The position numbers and the translations under genes were made by a program. A stretch of 35,624 nucleotides of DNA, taken from assembly GCF_002843385.1 (NCBI RefSeq), contig NZ_MVDE01000047.1, forward strand, positions 1-35,624. The letters are read 5' to 3'. Below the pieces are notes generated by a model. It was given only the letters and a program-made list of their open reading frames with translations. It was not told where the DNA came from and did no database searches. Of this stretch, positions 15,932 through 24,783 are shown piece after piece (position 1 is the first letter of the stretch; each line of letters begins with the position of its first letter). Source of the DNA: Labilibaculum manganireducens (GTDB taxonomy: Bacteria; Bacteroidota; Bacteroidia; Bacteroidales; Marinifilaceae).

Positions 15932-17071
15932 ATGAATTTTGAATTTACCGAAGAGCAGTTAATGATACGGGATGCGGCACGGGATTTTGCACAACGTGAG
16001 CTGTTGCCCGGAGTAATAGAACGAGATGAGAAATCAGAGTATCCAACTGAGCAGGTGAAACGTTTGGCGGATTTAGGTTTTCTGGGAATGCTTGTTGGAT
16101 TGGAATATGATGGTGGTGGAATGGATACCATATCCTATGTTTTGGCAATGGAAGAAATTTCAAAGGTCGATTCCTCGGTATCAGTAATCATGTCGGTAAA
16201 CAATTCATTGGTTTGTTGGGGGGTTGAAAAGTATGGTACAGAAGAACAAAAACAAAAATTTTTAAAACCGATGGCCCGGGGTGAGAAAATAGGAGCTTTC
16301 CTGTTATCGGAACCTGAAGCAGGCTCTGATGCAACTTCACAAAGAACTACTGCTGTTGATATGGGAGACCATTACCTGGTAAATGGCACTAAAAATTGGA
16401 TTACAAACGGTAAATCAGCTTCTATCTACATTGTAATGGCTCAAACCCATCCCGAGTTAAAACACAAAGGAATTAATGCTTTGCTTGTCGACTCCAAATC
16501 GGAAGGGATAACTGTTGGATCACATGAAAATAAAATGGGAATGCGGGCATCAGATACCTGTTCCGTAATGTTCAATAATGTTAAAGTCCCAAAGGAAAAT
16601 CGTTTGGGTGAAGAAGGCTTTGGATTTAAACTGGCCATGCAGTCGCTCGAAGGCGGTAGAATAGGAATTGCCTCGCAGGCTTTGGGGATTGCTTCAGGAG
16701 CATACGAACTGGCGTTAAAATATGCACAGGAAAGAAAAGCTTTCGGGAAAGAGATTATTCATCATCAGGCAATCGCATTTAAATTAGCTGATATGGCCGT
16801 TGAGATTGAAGCTGCCCGCTTTTTCTGTTTAAAAGCAGCCTGGTTAAAAGATCAGGGCAAACCGTACGGACAGGCAAGTGCCATGGCCAAACTATATGCT
16901 GCCGAAACTGCAATGAAGGTAACCACTGAGGCAGTTCAGATTCACGGAGGATATGGATATGTAAAGGAATATCATGTAGAACGTTTAATGCGGGATGCAA
17001 AATTAACTCAGATTTATGAAGGCACTTCGGAAATTCAAAAGATTGTAATTTCAAGAGGGTTAGTGGATTGA
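15932..17071 (+). CDS. Acyl-CoA dehydrogenase, short-chain (butyryl-CoA) type
   Basis: This 379-aa FAD enzyme is of normal family length. It has MNFEFTEEQLMIRDAARDFA at the N terminus, the substrate-loop segment GAFLLSEPEAGSDA, and catalytic base E363 in YEGTSEIQK, the placement used by short- and medium-chain dehydrogenases. KYAQERKAFGKEI and QIHGGYGYVKEY are further family signatures. It should oxidise butyryl-CoA to crotonyl-CoA and reduce the Etf encoded next (168 nt downstream). Nothing marks it as part of a bifurcating Bcd/Etf complex by itself; the downstream quinone-reductase genes argue for plain electron delivery to the membrane. Confidence 0.92.
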   Translation: MNFEFTEEQLMIRDAARDFAQRELLPGVIERDEKSEYPTEQVKRLADLGFLGMLVGLEYDGGGMDTISYVLAMEEISKVDSSVSVIMSVNNSLVCWGVEKYGTEEQKQKFLKPMARGEKIGAFLLSEPEAGSDATSQRTTAVDMGDHYLVNGTKNWITNGKSASIYIVMAQTHPELKHKGINALLVDSKSEGITVGSHENKMGMRASDTCSVMFNNVKVPKENRLGEEGFGFKLAMQSLEGGRIGIASQALGIASGAYELALKYAQERKAFGKEIIHHQAIAFKLADMAVEIEAARFFCLKAAWLKDQGKPYGQASAMAKLYAAETAMKVTTEAVQIHGGYGYVKEYHVERLMRDAKLTQIYEGTSEIQKIVISRGLVD

Positions 17072-17239
17072 TAGAATACTCGGAATGCTGTATTTGTTTT
17101 AATGTAAGTAGTTTTTATAGAGTTGTTTATTGTGTTTTTTTTGAAGAAATAGATTAAGTGGATTATTAATAATAACTGTTGTGGCCGTAATTAATCTTTG
17201 TGATATAATCCCGGTACCAGATACTAAAATTTAATACAT

Positions 17240-17989
17240 ATGAAGATATTGGTCTGTATAAGTAATGTTCCTGATACCACAACTAAAGTGAAGTTCAAGG
17301 AAGATAGTACTCTGTTTGATGATTCAGGTGTTCAGTGGATCATTAATCCATGGGACGAGCTGGCCTTGACCCGTGCTTTGGAGTTGAAAGAGGATGCCGG
17401 CAATTCGGTTGATGAGGTTTCTGTGATTCATGTCGGCGGTGCCCAAACTGATGCAACCTTAAGAAAAGCTCTTGCTATTGGTGCCGATAAGGCGTTTCGT
17501 ATTGATGCCTGTGCAGCAGATGCATATTATGTGGCCGGACAAATTGCAGCATATCTAAAGGAGAATCCATTCGATATTGTTTTTAGTGGAATAGAATCAA
17601 GCGATTACAATGGTTCATCAGTAGGTGCTATGATTGCAGAGTTTATGGATTATTCGGGAGTTTCGTCTGTAACCAGTGTAAATCTTGATGGTGATGATGT
17701 TATTCTGTATCGGGCTATTCCAGGAGGAAAGCAAAAAATAAAGGCCGAACTGCCGTTAGTTGCTGTAGTTCAGAAAGGAATTGCAAAGGAACCAAGGATT
17801 CCTGCTATGCGTGGAATAATGATGGCACGTAAGAAACCTTTGGAGGTGATAGCAGCAACAGAGATGGAAATGCTGACCAGATCGGTGAAATTTGAATTGC
17901 CAAAAGCCAAAGGAGCTTGTAAAATGATTGATGCCGGGCATGTTGAGCAACTGGTTGAGCTATTGAAAAACGAAGCTAAGGTATTATAA
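17240..17989 (+). CDS. etfB: Electron transfer flavoprotein, beta subunit
   Basis: This 249-aa protein starts MKILVCISNVPDTTTKV and carries WDELALTRALELKED, the segment VSVIHVGGAQTDATLRKALAIG typical of the nucleotide fold, and the docking-loop region RIPAMRGIMMARKKPLEVI used for dehydrogenase contact. It forms the Etf heterodimer with the next gene and carries electrons from both acyl-CoA dehydrogenases. The order etfB-etfA matches the usual bacterial order. Whether this beta subunit binds FAD (bifurcating type) or AMP cannot be settled by eye. Confidence 0.95.
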   Translation: MKILVCISNVPDTTTKVKFKEDSTLFDDSGVQWIINPWDELALTRALELKEDAGNSVDEVSVIHVGGAQTDATLRKALAIGADKAFRIDACAADAYYVAGQIAAYLKENPFDIVFSGIESSDYNGSSVGAMIAEFMDYSGVSSVTSVNLDGDDVILYRAIPGGKQKIKAELPLVAVVQKGIAKEPRIPAMRGIMMARKKPLEVIAATEMEMLTRSVKFELPKAKGACKMIDAGHVEQLVELLKNEAKVL

Positions 17990-18077
17990 GTGATAAGATT
18001 ACCATGTTTAATCAAGTGTGATGGATGGTAGATGAGAAATTAATGAGTCGGAAAGCCTTGTTTTTTTTGGTGTTAAG

Positions 18078-18114
18078 TCTCATATCTAAAATCTATTATC
18101 TCATATCTAAAAGA
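18078..18114 (+). repeat. Interspersed intergenic repeat, copy 2 (before etfA)
   Basis: The phrase tctcatatctaaaa occurs twice in tandem (18078-18091 and 18099-18112). The 24 nt at 18091-18114 equal those at 14559-14582. The copy ends 7 nt before the etfA ATG. Confidence 0.65.
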
Positions 18115-18121
18115 AAAGCCT

Positions 18122-19087
18122 ATGTCAGTAATTGCATTTGCCAAAAATTGGAACGGGAAGTTTAAAAATTCCACCTTTGAATTGGTATCCTATACTAGAA
18201 ATTTAGCCAGCCAATTAAATACTCAGCTTATTGTTGTTTCTATCGGCGAGGTAAAGGAGGAGGAATTGAAAAGTTTGGGGAAATATGGTGCGGAGAGAAT
18301 TATTTCCGTGAATGATCCTCAAATGAATACGTTAACAAGCCGTGTTTATGCTCAGGTAATTTCTAAATTAGCAGAAATAGAAGGCGCAGACACAATTGTT
18401 ATGAGCGATAATGAGAGTGGTAAAGCCATAGCTCCAAGAATTTCAGTTAAGATGAAAGCTGGAATGGCATCTGCCGTTTTGGAACTTCCGGTATCGATGA
18501 ATCCCTTTGTCGTTAAAAAAGGTGTTTTTTCAGGAAAAGCCTTCGAACATGTTCAAATTGATTCACCTGTAAAAGTGATAACCATTGCTAAAAATTGTTT
18601 TGGTTTTATAGAAAATCAGGTTGATGTATCGATTGAAGAATTTTCGCCGAATTTGGATGCTGCCCTTTTTAAAATTCAGGTTCTGGAGGAAGAAAAGCAG
18701 ACAAATAAAGTCAACCTTGCTGATGCAGATATTGTGGTTTCGGCAGGTAGAGGAATGAGAAGTCCTGATAATTGGGGTGTTGTGGAAGAACTTGCAGACG
18801 CGTTGGGAGCAGCAACGGCTTGTTCACGTCCGGTTTCGGATGAAGGATGGCGCGGACATGAGGAGCATGTTGGACAAACAGGGAAAGTAATAGCACCGAA
18901 TTTATACTTCGCTGCGGGTATTTCCGGCGCGATACAGCACGTTGCCGGTATCAGCAGGAGCAAATGTATAGTTGCCATCAATACAGACCCTGAAGCACCA
19001 ATTTTTGGTGTTGCAGATTATGGGATCGTTGGTGATGTTATGGAAGTATTGCCAAAATTGACAGAAGCAGTCCGAAATTCAAAATAG
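18122..19087 (+). CDS. etfA: Electron transfer flavoprotein, alpha subunit
   Basis: This 321-aa protein has an N-terminal alpha/beta domain (1-190) and the C-terminal FAD domain. The FAD domain shows VVSAGRGMRSPDNWGVVEEL (about 210-229), ATACSRPVSDEGW, HVGQTGKVIAPNLYFAAGIS and the final INTDPEAPIFGVADYGIVGD signature. It binds the transferring FAD and hands electrons to the membrane oxidoreductase encoded directly downstream (57 nt). The gene pair plus downstream HdrDE-like proteins is the arrangement expected for acyl-CoA oxidation coupled to menaquinone. Confidence 0.96.
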   Translation: MSVIAFAKNWNGKFKNSTFELVSYTRNLASQLNTQLIVVSIGEVKEEELKSLGKYGAERIISVNDPQMNTLTSRVYAQVISKLAEIEGADTIVMSDNESGKAIAPRISVKMKAGMASAVLELPVSMNPFVVKKGVFSGKAFEHVQIDSPVKVITIAKNCFGFIENQVDVSIEEFSPNLDAALFKIQVLEEEKQTNKVNLADADIVVSAGRGMRSPDNWGVVEELADALGAATACSRPVSDEGWRGHEEHVGQTGKVIAPNLYFAAGISGAIQHVAGISRSKCIVAINTDPEAPIFGVADYGIVGDVMEVLPKLTEAVRNSK

Positions 19088-19144
19088 CATAAGCCTGTGA
19101 AAGGAGGCTAAGAGCTTGTTACTAATCACTTTAATTGCTGAATC

Positions 19145-20404
19145 ATGATAAAACAAATCCTCTTCATCATCACATTATTAATCACATTTGGCGTTTTTGC
19201 CTATTCGGTAAAGCGTTTGTGGGGATTTTTTAAGCTGACAAAGCCTGCTTATCCAATTAAAAATATTGGGGCACGAATTTCCCATACTCTGAATGTGGCT
19301 TTCGGGCAAACCAAAATATTCCGGAAGCCTGTCATCGGTTTGATGCACGCATTGGTGTTTTGGGGCTTTCTTGTGATCACTCTTGGCAGTATTGAAATGG
19401 TTGTGGATGGTGTTAGCGGATTGGACAGGGCTTTTGCCTTTACAGGATGGTTTTATGATGTGGTGATAGCCTCCGGAGATGTATTTGCCCTGTTGATTCT
19501 TATTTTTATCAAGCTTTTCAGCATTCGCAGAATGTTCTTAAAGGTGAAACGCTTTTCTGGAGTGGAAATGACTCCCAAAGCCAATTGGGATGCTCAATTG
19601 TCCTTATTCTTTATTGGATTTTTAATGGTTTCCCTGATTTGTTTCAATATGGGATACGTCAGTAGTCACCCAAATGGTTACGAAGGGGTTTATCCTGTTT
19701 CTGCCGCTTTGGTTAATTTATTCGGTTGGGATTTTAGCTGGCTTCAGGAGCCGGGTTGGTGGGTGCATATTTTATTGATATTTACATTCGCTAATTATTT
19801 GCCGTACTCGAAGCATTTTCACGTTTTTCTATCCATTCCGAATGTGTTTCTGGCAAATTTGGAACCAATTACAAAATATCCAAACTTGGAAAGTATTACC
19901 CGTGAAGTGAAGCTAATGCTTGATCCGGAAGCTGCTTATGACGAAAATGCAGAGGTTGCCCGTTTTGGAGTTAAAGACGTTGAAGATGTGAGCTGGAAGA
20001 ATTACATGGATTCCTTGTCCTGCACACAGTGTGGCCGTTGTACGGATGTCTGTCCGGCTAATATCACAGGAAAACTTTTGTCTCCAAGAAAAATATTTGT
20101 TGATCTGCGGAAGCGGATGGATGAGAAAGGCCCCTTGGCAATTGCGGGCAAGGAAGATAATAAATCACTCTTGCGCGATTATATTTCCGAAGAAGAGATT
20201 TGGGCTTGCACAACCTGCAATGCCTGTGCTCAGGAATGTCCTATCGATATTAGTCATCCTAATTTAATCATGGATATGAGAAGATATTTGGTGATGGAGG
20301 AATCTGCAGCGCCAACGGGCTTAAATATGATGTTTGCAAACATTGAAAACAATGGAGCACCCTGGCAATTCTCTCCTGAAGATAGAATGAAATGGGCTGA
20401 GTGA
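19145..20404 (+). CDS. Membrane iron-sulfur subunit of ETF:menaquinone oxidoreductase (HdrDE-like)
   Basis: This 419-aa protein has five predicted membrane helices (about 5-25, 66-85, 104-124, 152-171, 206-228). The histidines H68, H208, H224 and H226 are placed like heme-b ligands of NarI/HdrE-like proteins. It continues into a soluble domain with two 4Fe-4S motifs: C293-TQ-C296-GR-C299-TDV-C303-P and C355-TT-C358-NA-C361-AQE-C365-P. The next gene supplies the CCG domain, so the two together equal the single-chain ETF:menaquinone oxidoreductase (EMO) known from fatty-acid oxidisers. It should take electrons from reduced Etf and pass them through heme b to menaquinone. The direct order etfB-etfA-this gene supports that strongly. 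Alternative readings (a heterodisulfide or lactate-type reductase) are less likely beside etf. Confidence 0.85.
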   Translation: MIKQILFIITLLITFGVFAYSVKRLWGFFKLTKPAYPIKNIGARISHTLNVAFGQTKIFRKPVIGLMHALVFWGFLVITLGSIEMVVDGVSGLDRAFAFTGWFYDVVIASGDVFALLILIFIKLFSIRRMFLKVKRFSGVEMTPKANWDAQLSLFFIGFLMVSLICFNMGYVSSHPNGYEGVYPVSAALVNLFGWDFSWLQEPGWWVHILLIFTFANYLPYSKHFHVFLSIPNVFLANLEPITKYPNLESITREVKLMLDPEAAYDENAEVARFGVKDVEDVSWKNYMDSLSCTQCGRCTDVCPANITGKLLSPRKIFVDLRKRMDEKGPLAIAGKEDNKSLLRDYISEEEIWACTTCNACAQECPIDISHPNLIMDMRRYLVMEESAAPTGLNMMFANIENNGAPWQFSPEDRMKWAE

Positions 20405-20476
20405 TTATTTTAACTGATTGAATTTGAGTTGATTGACGTGTTTTAGGATAAGTTGTACTTTAATTACTGTTTTGAA

Positions 20477-21274
20477 ATGACAATAGAAACAAAAATAGAT
20501 GTGCCCGTAATGGCAGATGTAACAGCAAAAGGCGAAAAGCCTGAATATTTGTATTGGGTTGGTTGCGCCGGAGCTTTCGATGACAGATATCAGAAAGTTG
20601 CACGGGCATTTGCAAAAATATTGAATCATCTTGGTGTAAGTTATGCTGTTTTAGGCAAGGAAGAAAGCTGTACGGGCGATGCAGCAAAGCGTGCTGGAAA
20701 CGAAATGCTTTTTCAGATGCAGGCTATGCAAAATATCGAGGTTCTTAACGGATACCAGGTGAAGAAGATCATCTGTACTTGTCCGCACTGCTACAATACC
20801 CTGAAAAATGAATATCCTGATTTAGGAGGAAACTACGAGGTGATCAATTACACGGTGTTTCTGGATGAGATGATTCGAACCGGGAAACTGAAATTGGAGA
20901 ATAACCCGTTTAAAGGCGAAAGCATCACTTATCACGATCCATGTTATTTGGGAAGAGGAAATGGAATTTATGATGCTCCCAGAAATGTTGTGAAAGCAGT
21001 TTTTGGAGAAGTGAAAGAGATGAAGCGGGCGAGAAGCTATGGTCTGTGTTGTGGAGCCGGTGGTGCTCAGATGTTTAAAGAAGCCGAAAAAGGAAATAAG
21101 GAAGTCAATATTGAGCGTACCGAAGAAGTTATCGAACGAAAAGTAGATAAAGTTGCTTCAGCTTGTCCTTTTTGCATGACGATGTTGACCGATGGAATAA
21201 AATTAAAAAACAAAGAAGCGGAATTGCAAAATATAGATATCGCTGAAATTATTGAGAAAGCCTTGAATTTATAG
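20477..21274 (+). CDS. CCG-domain iron-sulfur subunit of ETF:menaquinone oxidoreductase
   Basis: The protein is 265 aa from the ATG at 20477; an in-frame TTG at 20453 would add eight residues and is less likely. It has two CCG-type cysteine motifs of the HdrB/HdrD kind. The first is C30, C65-T-G, C102-PH-C105, with the middle pair degenerate (ESCTGD). The second is canonical: C156 in HDPCYLGRGN, C191-C192-G and C230-PF-C233. This form, degenerate then canonical, is usual in HdrD-like quinone oxidoreductases. There is no membrane helix, so it would bind the membrane subunit encoded 72 nt upstream and form the Etf docking/redox site. The icmF start follows after 15 nt, so the genes are surely co-transcribed. 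Confidence 0.87.
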   Translation: MTIETKIDVPVMADVTAKGEKPEYLYWVGCAGAFDDRYQKVARAFAKILNHLGVSYAVLGKEESCTGDAAKRAGNEMLFQMQAMQNIEVLNGYQVKKIICTCPHCYNTLKNEYPDLGGNYEVINYTVFLDEMIRTGKLKLENNPFKGESITYHDPCYLGRGNGIYDAPRNVVKAVFGEVKEMKRARSYGLCCGAGGAQMFKEAEKGNKEVNIERTEEVIERKVDKVASACPFCMTMLTDGIKLKNKEAELQNIDIAEIIEKALNL

Positions 21275-21289
21275 ACTTTAAACTAAAGC

Positions 21290-24200
21290 ATGACAGCAAA
21301 TACGACATACAAGCTTAAAAATACAGTTCGGATTGTAACAGCAACTTCGCTTTTCGATGGCCATGATGCATCGATTAATATCATGCGTCGGATTATTCAG
21401 GCTTCGGGTGCTGAAGTAATTCATTTGGGACACAACCGCTCTGCCGAAGAGATTGTTGATTGTGCTATCCAGGAAGATGTACAAGCCATTGCCATAAGCT
21501 CTTACCAAGGTGGACATATGGAATTCTTTAAGTACATGTATGACTTGCTGCAGCAAAAAAATGCCGGACACATTCAAATTTTTGGAGGTGGTGGTGGTGT
21601 AATTCTGCCATCTGAAATAAAAGAGCTGGAAGCCTACGGAATTGATGGTTTGTATTCTCCTGATGATGGTCGTAATTTGGGTTTGCAAGGCATGATTAAT
21701 GAGGTTTTGGAAAAATCGGATTACTCGTTGAATGAGTTTGAATTGCCAAAAGCATCAGAAATTACTAATGAAAATGTCAATTTGTTAGCCAGGCTGATCA
21801 CCTTGGCAGAACACGATCTCCTTCAGGATTCTGATTTGTATCTTGAATTGAAGAACAGCGCAAAAGTGAATCATACGCCGGTAATTGGAATTACAGGAAC
21901 CGGCGGTGCAGGAAAGTCTTCCTTAACGGATGAACTGATTCGAAGGATTCATATTGATTATCCTGAATTAAAACTGGCAATCCTTTCCGTAGATCCTTCG
22001 AGGAAAAAGAGTGGAGGCGCATTGCTTGGCGATCGAATCCGCATGAATTCCATTCATCATCCAAACATCTATTTGAGATCATTGGCTACACGCCGTGCTA
22101 ACCTGGCATTGTCCAAACATGTTGATGATTCTTTGATTCTAATGAAGTCAGCGGGGTTTGACTGTATTTTCCTTGAAAGTTCAGGAATCGGACAGTCGGA
22201 TACTGAAATTGTCGATCACAGCGATGTGAAAGTGTATGTAATGACACCTGATTTTGGAGCAGCAACGCAGTTGGAGAAGATCGATATGCTCGATTTTGCT
22301 GATTTAATTGCCATTAACAAGTTCGACAAGCAAGGTGCACAGGATGCTTTGCGCGATGTGAAAAAGCAATATCAGCGAAACAACCTTCTGTGGGATCGAA
22401 ATCCGGACGATATGCCAGTTTATGGAACAGTGGCCTCTCAATTTAACGATCATGGCGTAAACGAGCTCTATCATGCCTTAATCGAGTTTTTAATTGCAGG
22501 CAATGCATCAGGTTTTGCTCAGAATGGAAAACCGCTCCTCGAAGCGAGCCAAAAAATTGAAATTGTACCGCCGGCAAGGGTAAGATACCTTTCAGAGATC
22601 TCAGAAACGGTAAGAAGATACAACAGAAAGGCGGAAGAACAATCTGAAATTGCAGATCAATTGTATGCTTTAGATAAGTCTGCTAAAGTTATTGAAGAAG
22701 AAGGCATTAAGAAATTATTATCTGATAAGGCAACTGATCTTTCAAAGGGCTTTAAGCATCAGAATATTATAAATTCCTGGGACGAGAAGAAAAAAAGATA
22801 CAAAAAGGATATATTCAAATATAAGGTTCGTGGTAAAGAATTATCCGTGGAAACGCACTTTGAAACCCTTTCTCAGAGCAGGATTCCTAAGATTGTATTG
22901 CCCGGCTGCAGAAGTTGGGGTGATATCGTAAAATGGAATCTAAAAGAAAATGTTCCCGGAGAATTTCCTTACGCAGCAGGTGTTTTTCCGTTTAAACGGG
23001 AAGGAGAAGACCCAACAAGAATGTTTGCCGGAGAAGGATCACCGGAAAGAACGAACAAGCGATTTCATTATTTGGCAGCCGGTCAGCCTGCAGTTCGATT
23101 ATCAACGGCATTTGATTCGGTTACCTTGTATGGCGCAGATCCTGACTACCGGCCGGATATTTACGGAAAAGTTGGTAATGCCGGAGTTTCCGTCGCTTCA
23201 TTGGATGATGCCAAGAAACTATACAGCGGTTTTGATTTGTGCGATCCGAAAACTTCGGTATCCATGACGATTAATGGGCCGGCACCCATGTTGGTCGCCT
23301 ATTATATGAATGTGGCTATCGATCAGGAGTGCGAGAAGTACATTCAGGCAAATGGACTGGAAGAAGAGGTTAAAGTAAAACTTGAAGCAATCTTCGCTGG
23401 GAAAGACAGAGTATGCTATGTAGGCGATTTGCCAAAAGAAAATAACGGGCTGGGACTGTTGTTGTTAGGAGCAACTGGTGATCAGGTATTGCCTGCCGAA
23501 GTTTATCAGAAAATTAAGGAGGAAACCATTTGTAAGATTCGCGGAACGGTTCAGGCAGACATGCTGAAAGAGGATCAGGCGCAGAATACCTGTATATTCT
23601 CTATTGATTTTGCGCTTAAAATGATGGGAGATATTCAGCAATACTTCATCGAAAATCAGGTTCGGAATTTCTATTCGGTTTCTATTTCAGGATATCATAT
23701 TGCAGAGGCTGGAGCCAACCCAATTTCCCAATTGGCTTTTACATTATCAAACGGGTTTACCTTGGTTGAATATTACATTTCAAGAGGTATGAAGGTTGAT
23801 GATTTTGCACCAAATCTTTCCTTCTTTTTCTCTAATGGAATGGATCCGGAATATACGGTAATCGGTAGGGTAGCGAGAATAATATGGGCGAAGGCCATGA
23901 AATATCTTTATAAGGCCAATAGTCGCTCACAAAAACTGAAATATCACATCCAAACTTCGGGCAGATCGCTGCACGCACAAGAAATTGAATTCAACGATAT
24001 CCGAACAACATTGCAAGCTTTAACCGGAATTTATGATAACTGTAATTCTCTTCATACGAATGCCTACGATGAGGCCATAACAACTCCGACAGAGGAGTCG
24101 GTAAGAAGAGCAATGGCGATACAAATCATCATTAATAAAGAGCTTGGATTGGCCAAAAATCAGAATCCTTTGCAGGGATCATTCATTATCGAAGAATTAA

Positions 24201-24640
24201 CCGATTTGGTTGAGGAAGCTGTCATGGTTGAATTTGATCGGTTAACGGATCGTGGCGGTGTGTTGGGAGCCATGGAAACCATGTATCAAAGGAGCAAAAT
24301 ACAATCAGAATCTTTGCTTTACGAGAGTCTGAAACACAGTGGAGAGTTGCCAATTGTTGGTGTAAATACATTTTTAAGCTCAAAAGGTTCTCCAACAGTT
24401 CAGCCTAAAGAAGTTATTCGTTCCGATGAGGAGGAGAAAGTTAATCAAGTGAAATTTAAAGAGTTAGTGCAGGCTAATCAGAAAGAAAAGGCGGTGAAAG
24501 CATTAGAAGGCTTGAAAGAGACCGCCTTGAAGAATGAAAATGTATTTGCCTCTTTAATGGAGGTTTGCAAATTCTGCACCTTAGGTCAGATAACCAATGC
24601 ATTATATGAGGTTGGCGGTCAGTACAGACGAAATATGTAG
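21290..24640 (+). CDS. icmF: Fused isobutyryl-CoA mutase, B12-dependent (IcmF)
   Basis: This 1116-aa protein contains three parts in IcmF order. First is a B12-binding domain (about 12-150, [13 protein letters not shown], then LGHNRS and SSYQGGH). Next is a MeaB-like G-protein chaperone (about 195-400, P-loop [12 protein letters not shown] 200-211, NKFD for base recognition). Last is the mutase barrel (about 545-1116, [20 protein letters not shown]). It isomerises isobutyryl-CoA and n-butyryl-CoA; isovaleryl/pivalyl-CoA conversion is known for some members. By my own alignment F579 (RMFAGEG) and Q765 (QAQNTCIF) occupy the positions where methylmalonyl-CoA mutase has Tyr and Arg, which supports an uncharged-acyl substrate. 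Its place directly after the oxidoreductase genes links valine-derived isobutyryl-CoA to the butyryl-CoA route. It needs adenosylcobalamin; no B12 riboswitch precedes it (15-nt gap). Confidence 0.95.
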   Translation: MTANTTYKLKNTVRIVTATSLFDGHDASINIMRRIIQASGAEVIHLGHNRSAEEIVDCAIQEDVQAIAISSYQGGHMEFFKYMYDLLQQKNAGHIQIFGGGGGVILPSEIKELEAYGIDGLYSPDDGRNLGLQGMINEVLEKSDYSLNEFELPKASEITNENVNLLARLITLAEHDLLQDSDLYLELKNSAKVNHTPVIGITGTGGAGKSSLTDELIRRIHIDYPELKLAILSVDPSRKKSGGALLGDRIRMNSIHHPNIYLRSLATRRANLALSKHVDDSLILMKSAGFDCIFLESSGIGQSDTEIVDHSDVKVYVMTPDFGAATQLEKIDMLDFADLIAINKFDKQGAQDALRDVKKQYQRNNLLWDRNPDDMPVYGTVASQFNDHGVNELYHALIEFLIAGNASGFAQNGKPLLEASQKIEIVPPARVRYLSEISETVRRYNRKAEEQSEIADQLYALDKSAKVIEEEGIKKLLSDKATDLSKGFKHQNIINSWDEKKKRYKKDIFKYKVRGKELSVETHFETLSQSRIPKIVLPGCRSWGDIVKWNLKENVPGEFPYAAGVFPFKREGEDPTRMFAGEGSPERTNKRFHYLAAGQPAVRLSTAFDSVTLYGADPDYRPDIYGKVGNAGVSVASLDDAKKLYSGFDLCDPKTSVSMTINGPAPMLVAYYMNVAIDQECEKYIQANGLEEEVKVKLEAIFAGKDRVCYVGDLPKENNGLGLLLLGATGDQVLPAEVYQKIKEETICKIRGTVQADMLKEDQAQNTCIFSIDFALKMMGDIQQYFIENQVRNFYSVSISGYHIAEAGANPISQLAFTLSNGFTLVEYYISRGMKVDDFAPNLSFFFSNGMDPEYTVIGRVARIIWAKAMKYLYKANSRSQKLKYHIQTSGRSLHAQEIEFNDIRTTLQALTGIYDNCNSLHTNAYDEAITTPTEESVRRAMAIQIIINKELGLAKNQNPLQGSFIIEELTDLVEEAVMVEFDRLTDRGGVLGAMETMYQRSKIQSESLLYESLKHSGELPIVGVNTFLSSKGSPTVQPKEVIRSDEEEKVNQVKFKELVQANQKEKAVKALEGLKETALKNENVFASLMEVCKFCTLGQITNALYEVGGQYRRNM

Positions 24641-24646
24641 AAACAA

Positions 24647-24726
24647 AGATTTGAGATAATAGATATTAGAAATGAGATTTTAAAAGAAGTTAAGTTTGTC
24701 TCAGATCTCAAATCTAACATCTAAAT
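24647..24726. repeat. Interspersed intergenic repeat, copy 3 (inverted pair, icmF-mccB gap)
   Basis: The left arm 24647-24680 (agatttgagataatagatat then tagaaatgagattt) and the right arm 24699-24726 (gtctcagatctcaaatctaa then catctaaat) are imperfect inverted repeats. They are built from the same atct/tctca words as the copies at 14559 and 18091. The pair could fold as a long hairpin in the mRNA between icmF and the carboxylase genes. Confidence 0.6.
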
Positions 24727-24783
24727 TCTTTAAATAATTAAGAATAAAAGATCTGTTTAAACGGAAGTAAAAATAATAAAGCT

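Noticed and set aside
17072-17239. ATTATTAATAAT palindrome and AT-rich gap before etfB as a promoter or operator
   Set aside because: Such palindromes are expected by chance in very A+T-rich sequence, and no clean TAnnTTTG box is placed correctly.
21275-21289. Cobalamin riboswitch before icmF
   Set aside because: The gap is only 15 nt and no B12-box-like sequence is seen upstream in the preceding gene.
21290-24640. Methylmalonyl-CoA mutase
   Set aside because: Single-chain order B12 domain, G-protein, mutase barrel is the IcmF form, and the pocket residues are Phe and Gln rather than Tyr and Arg.
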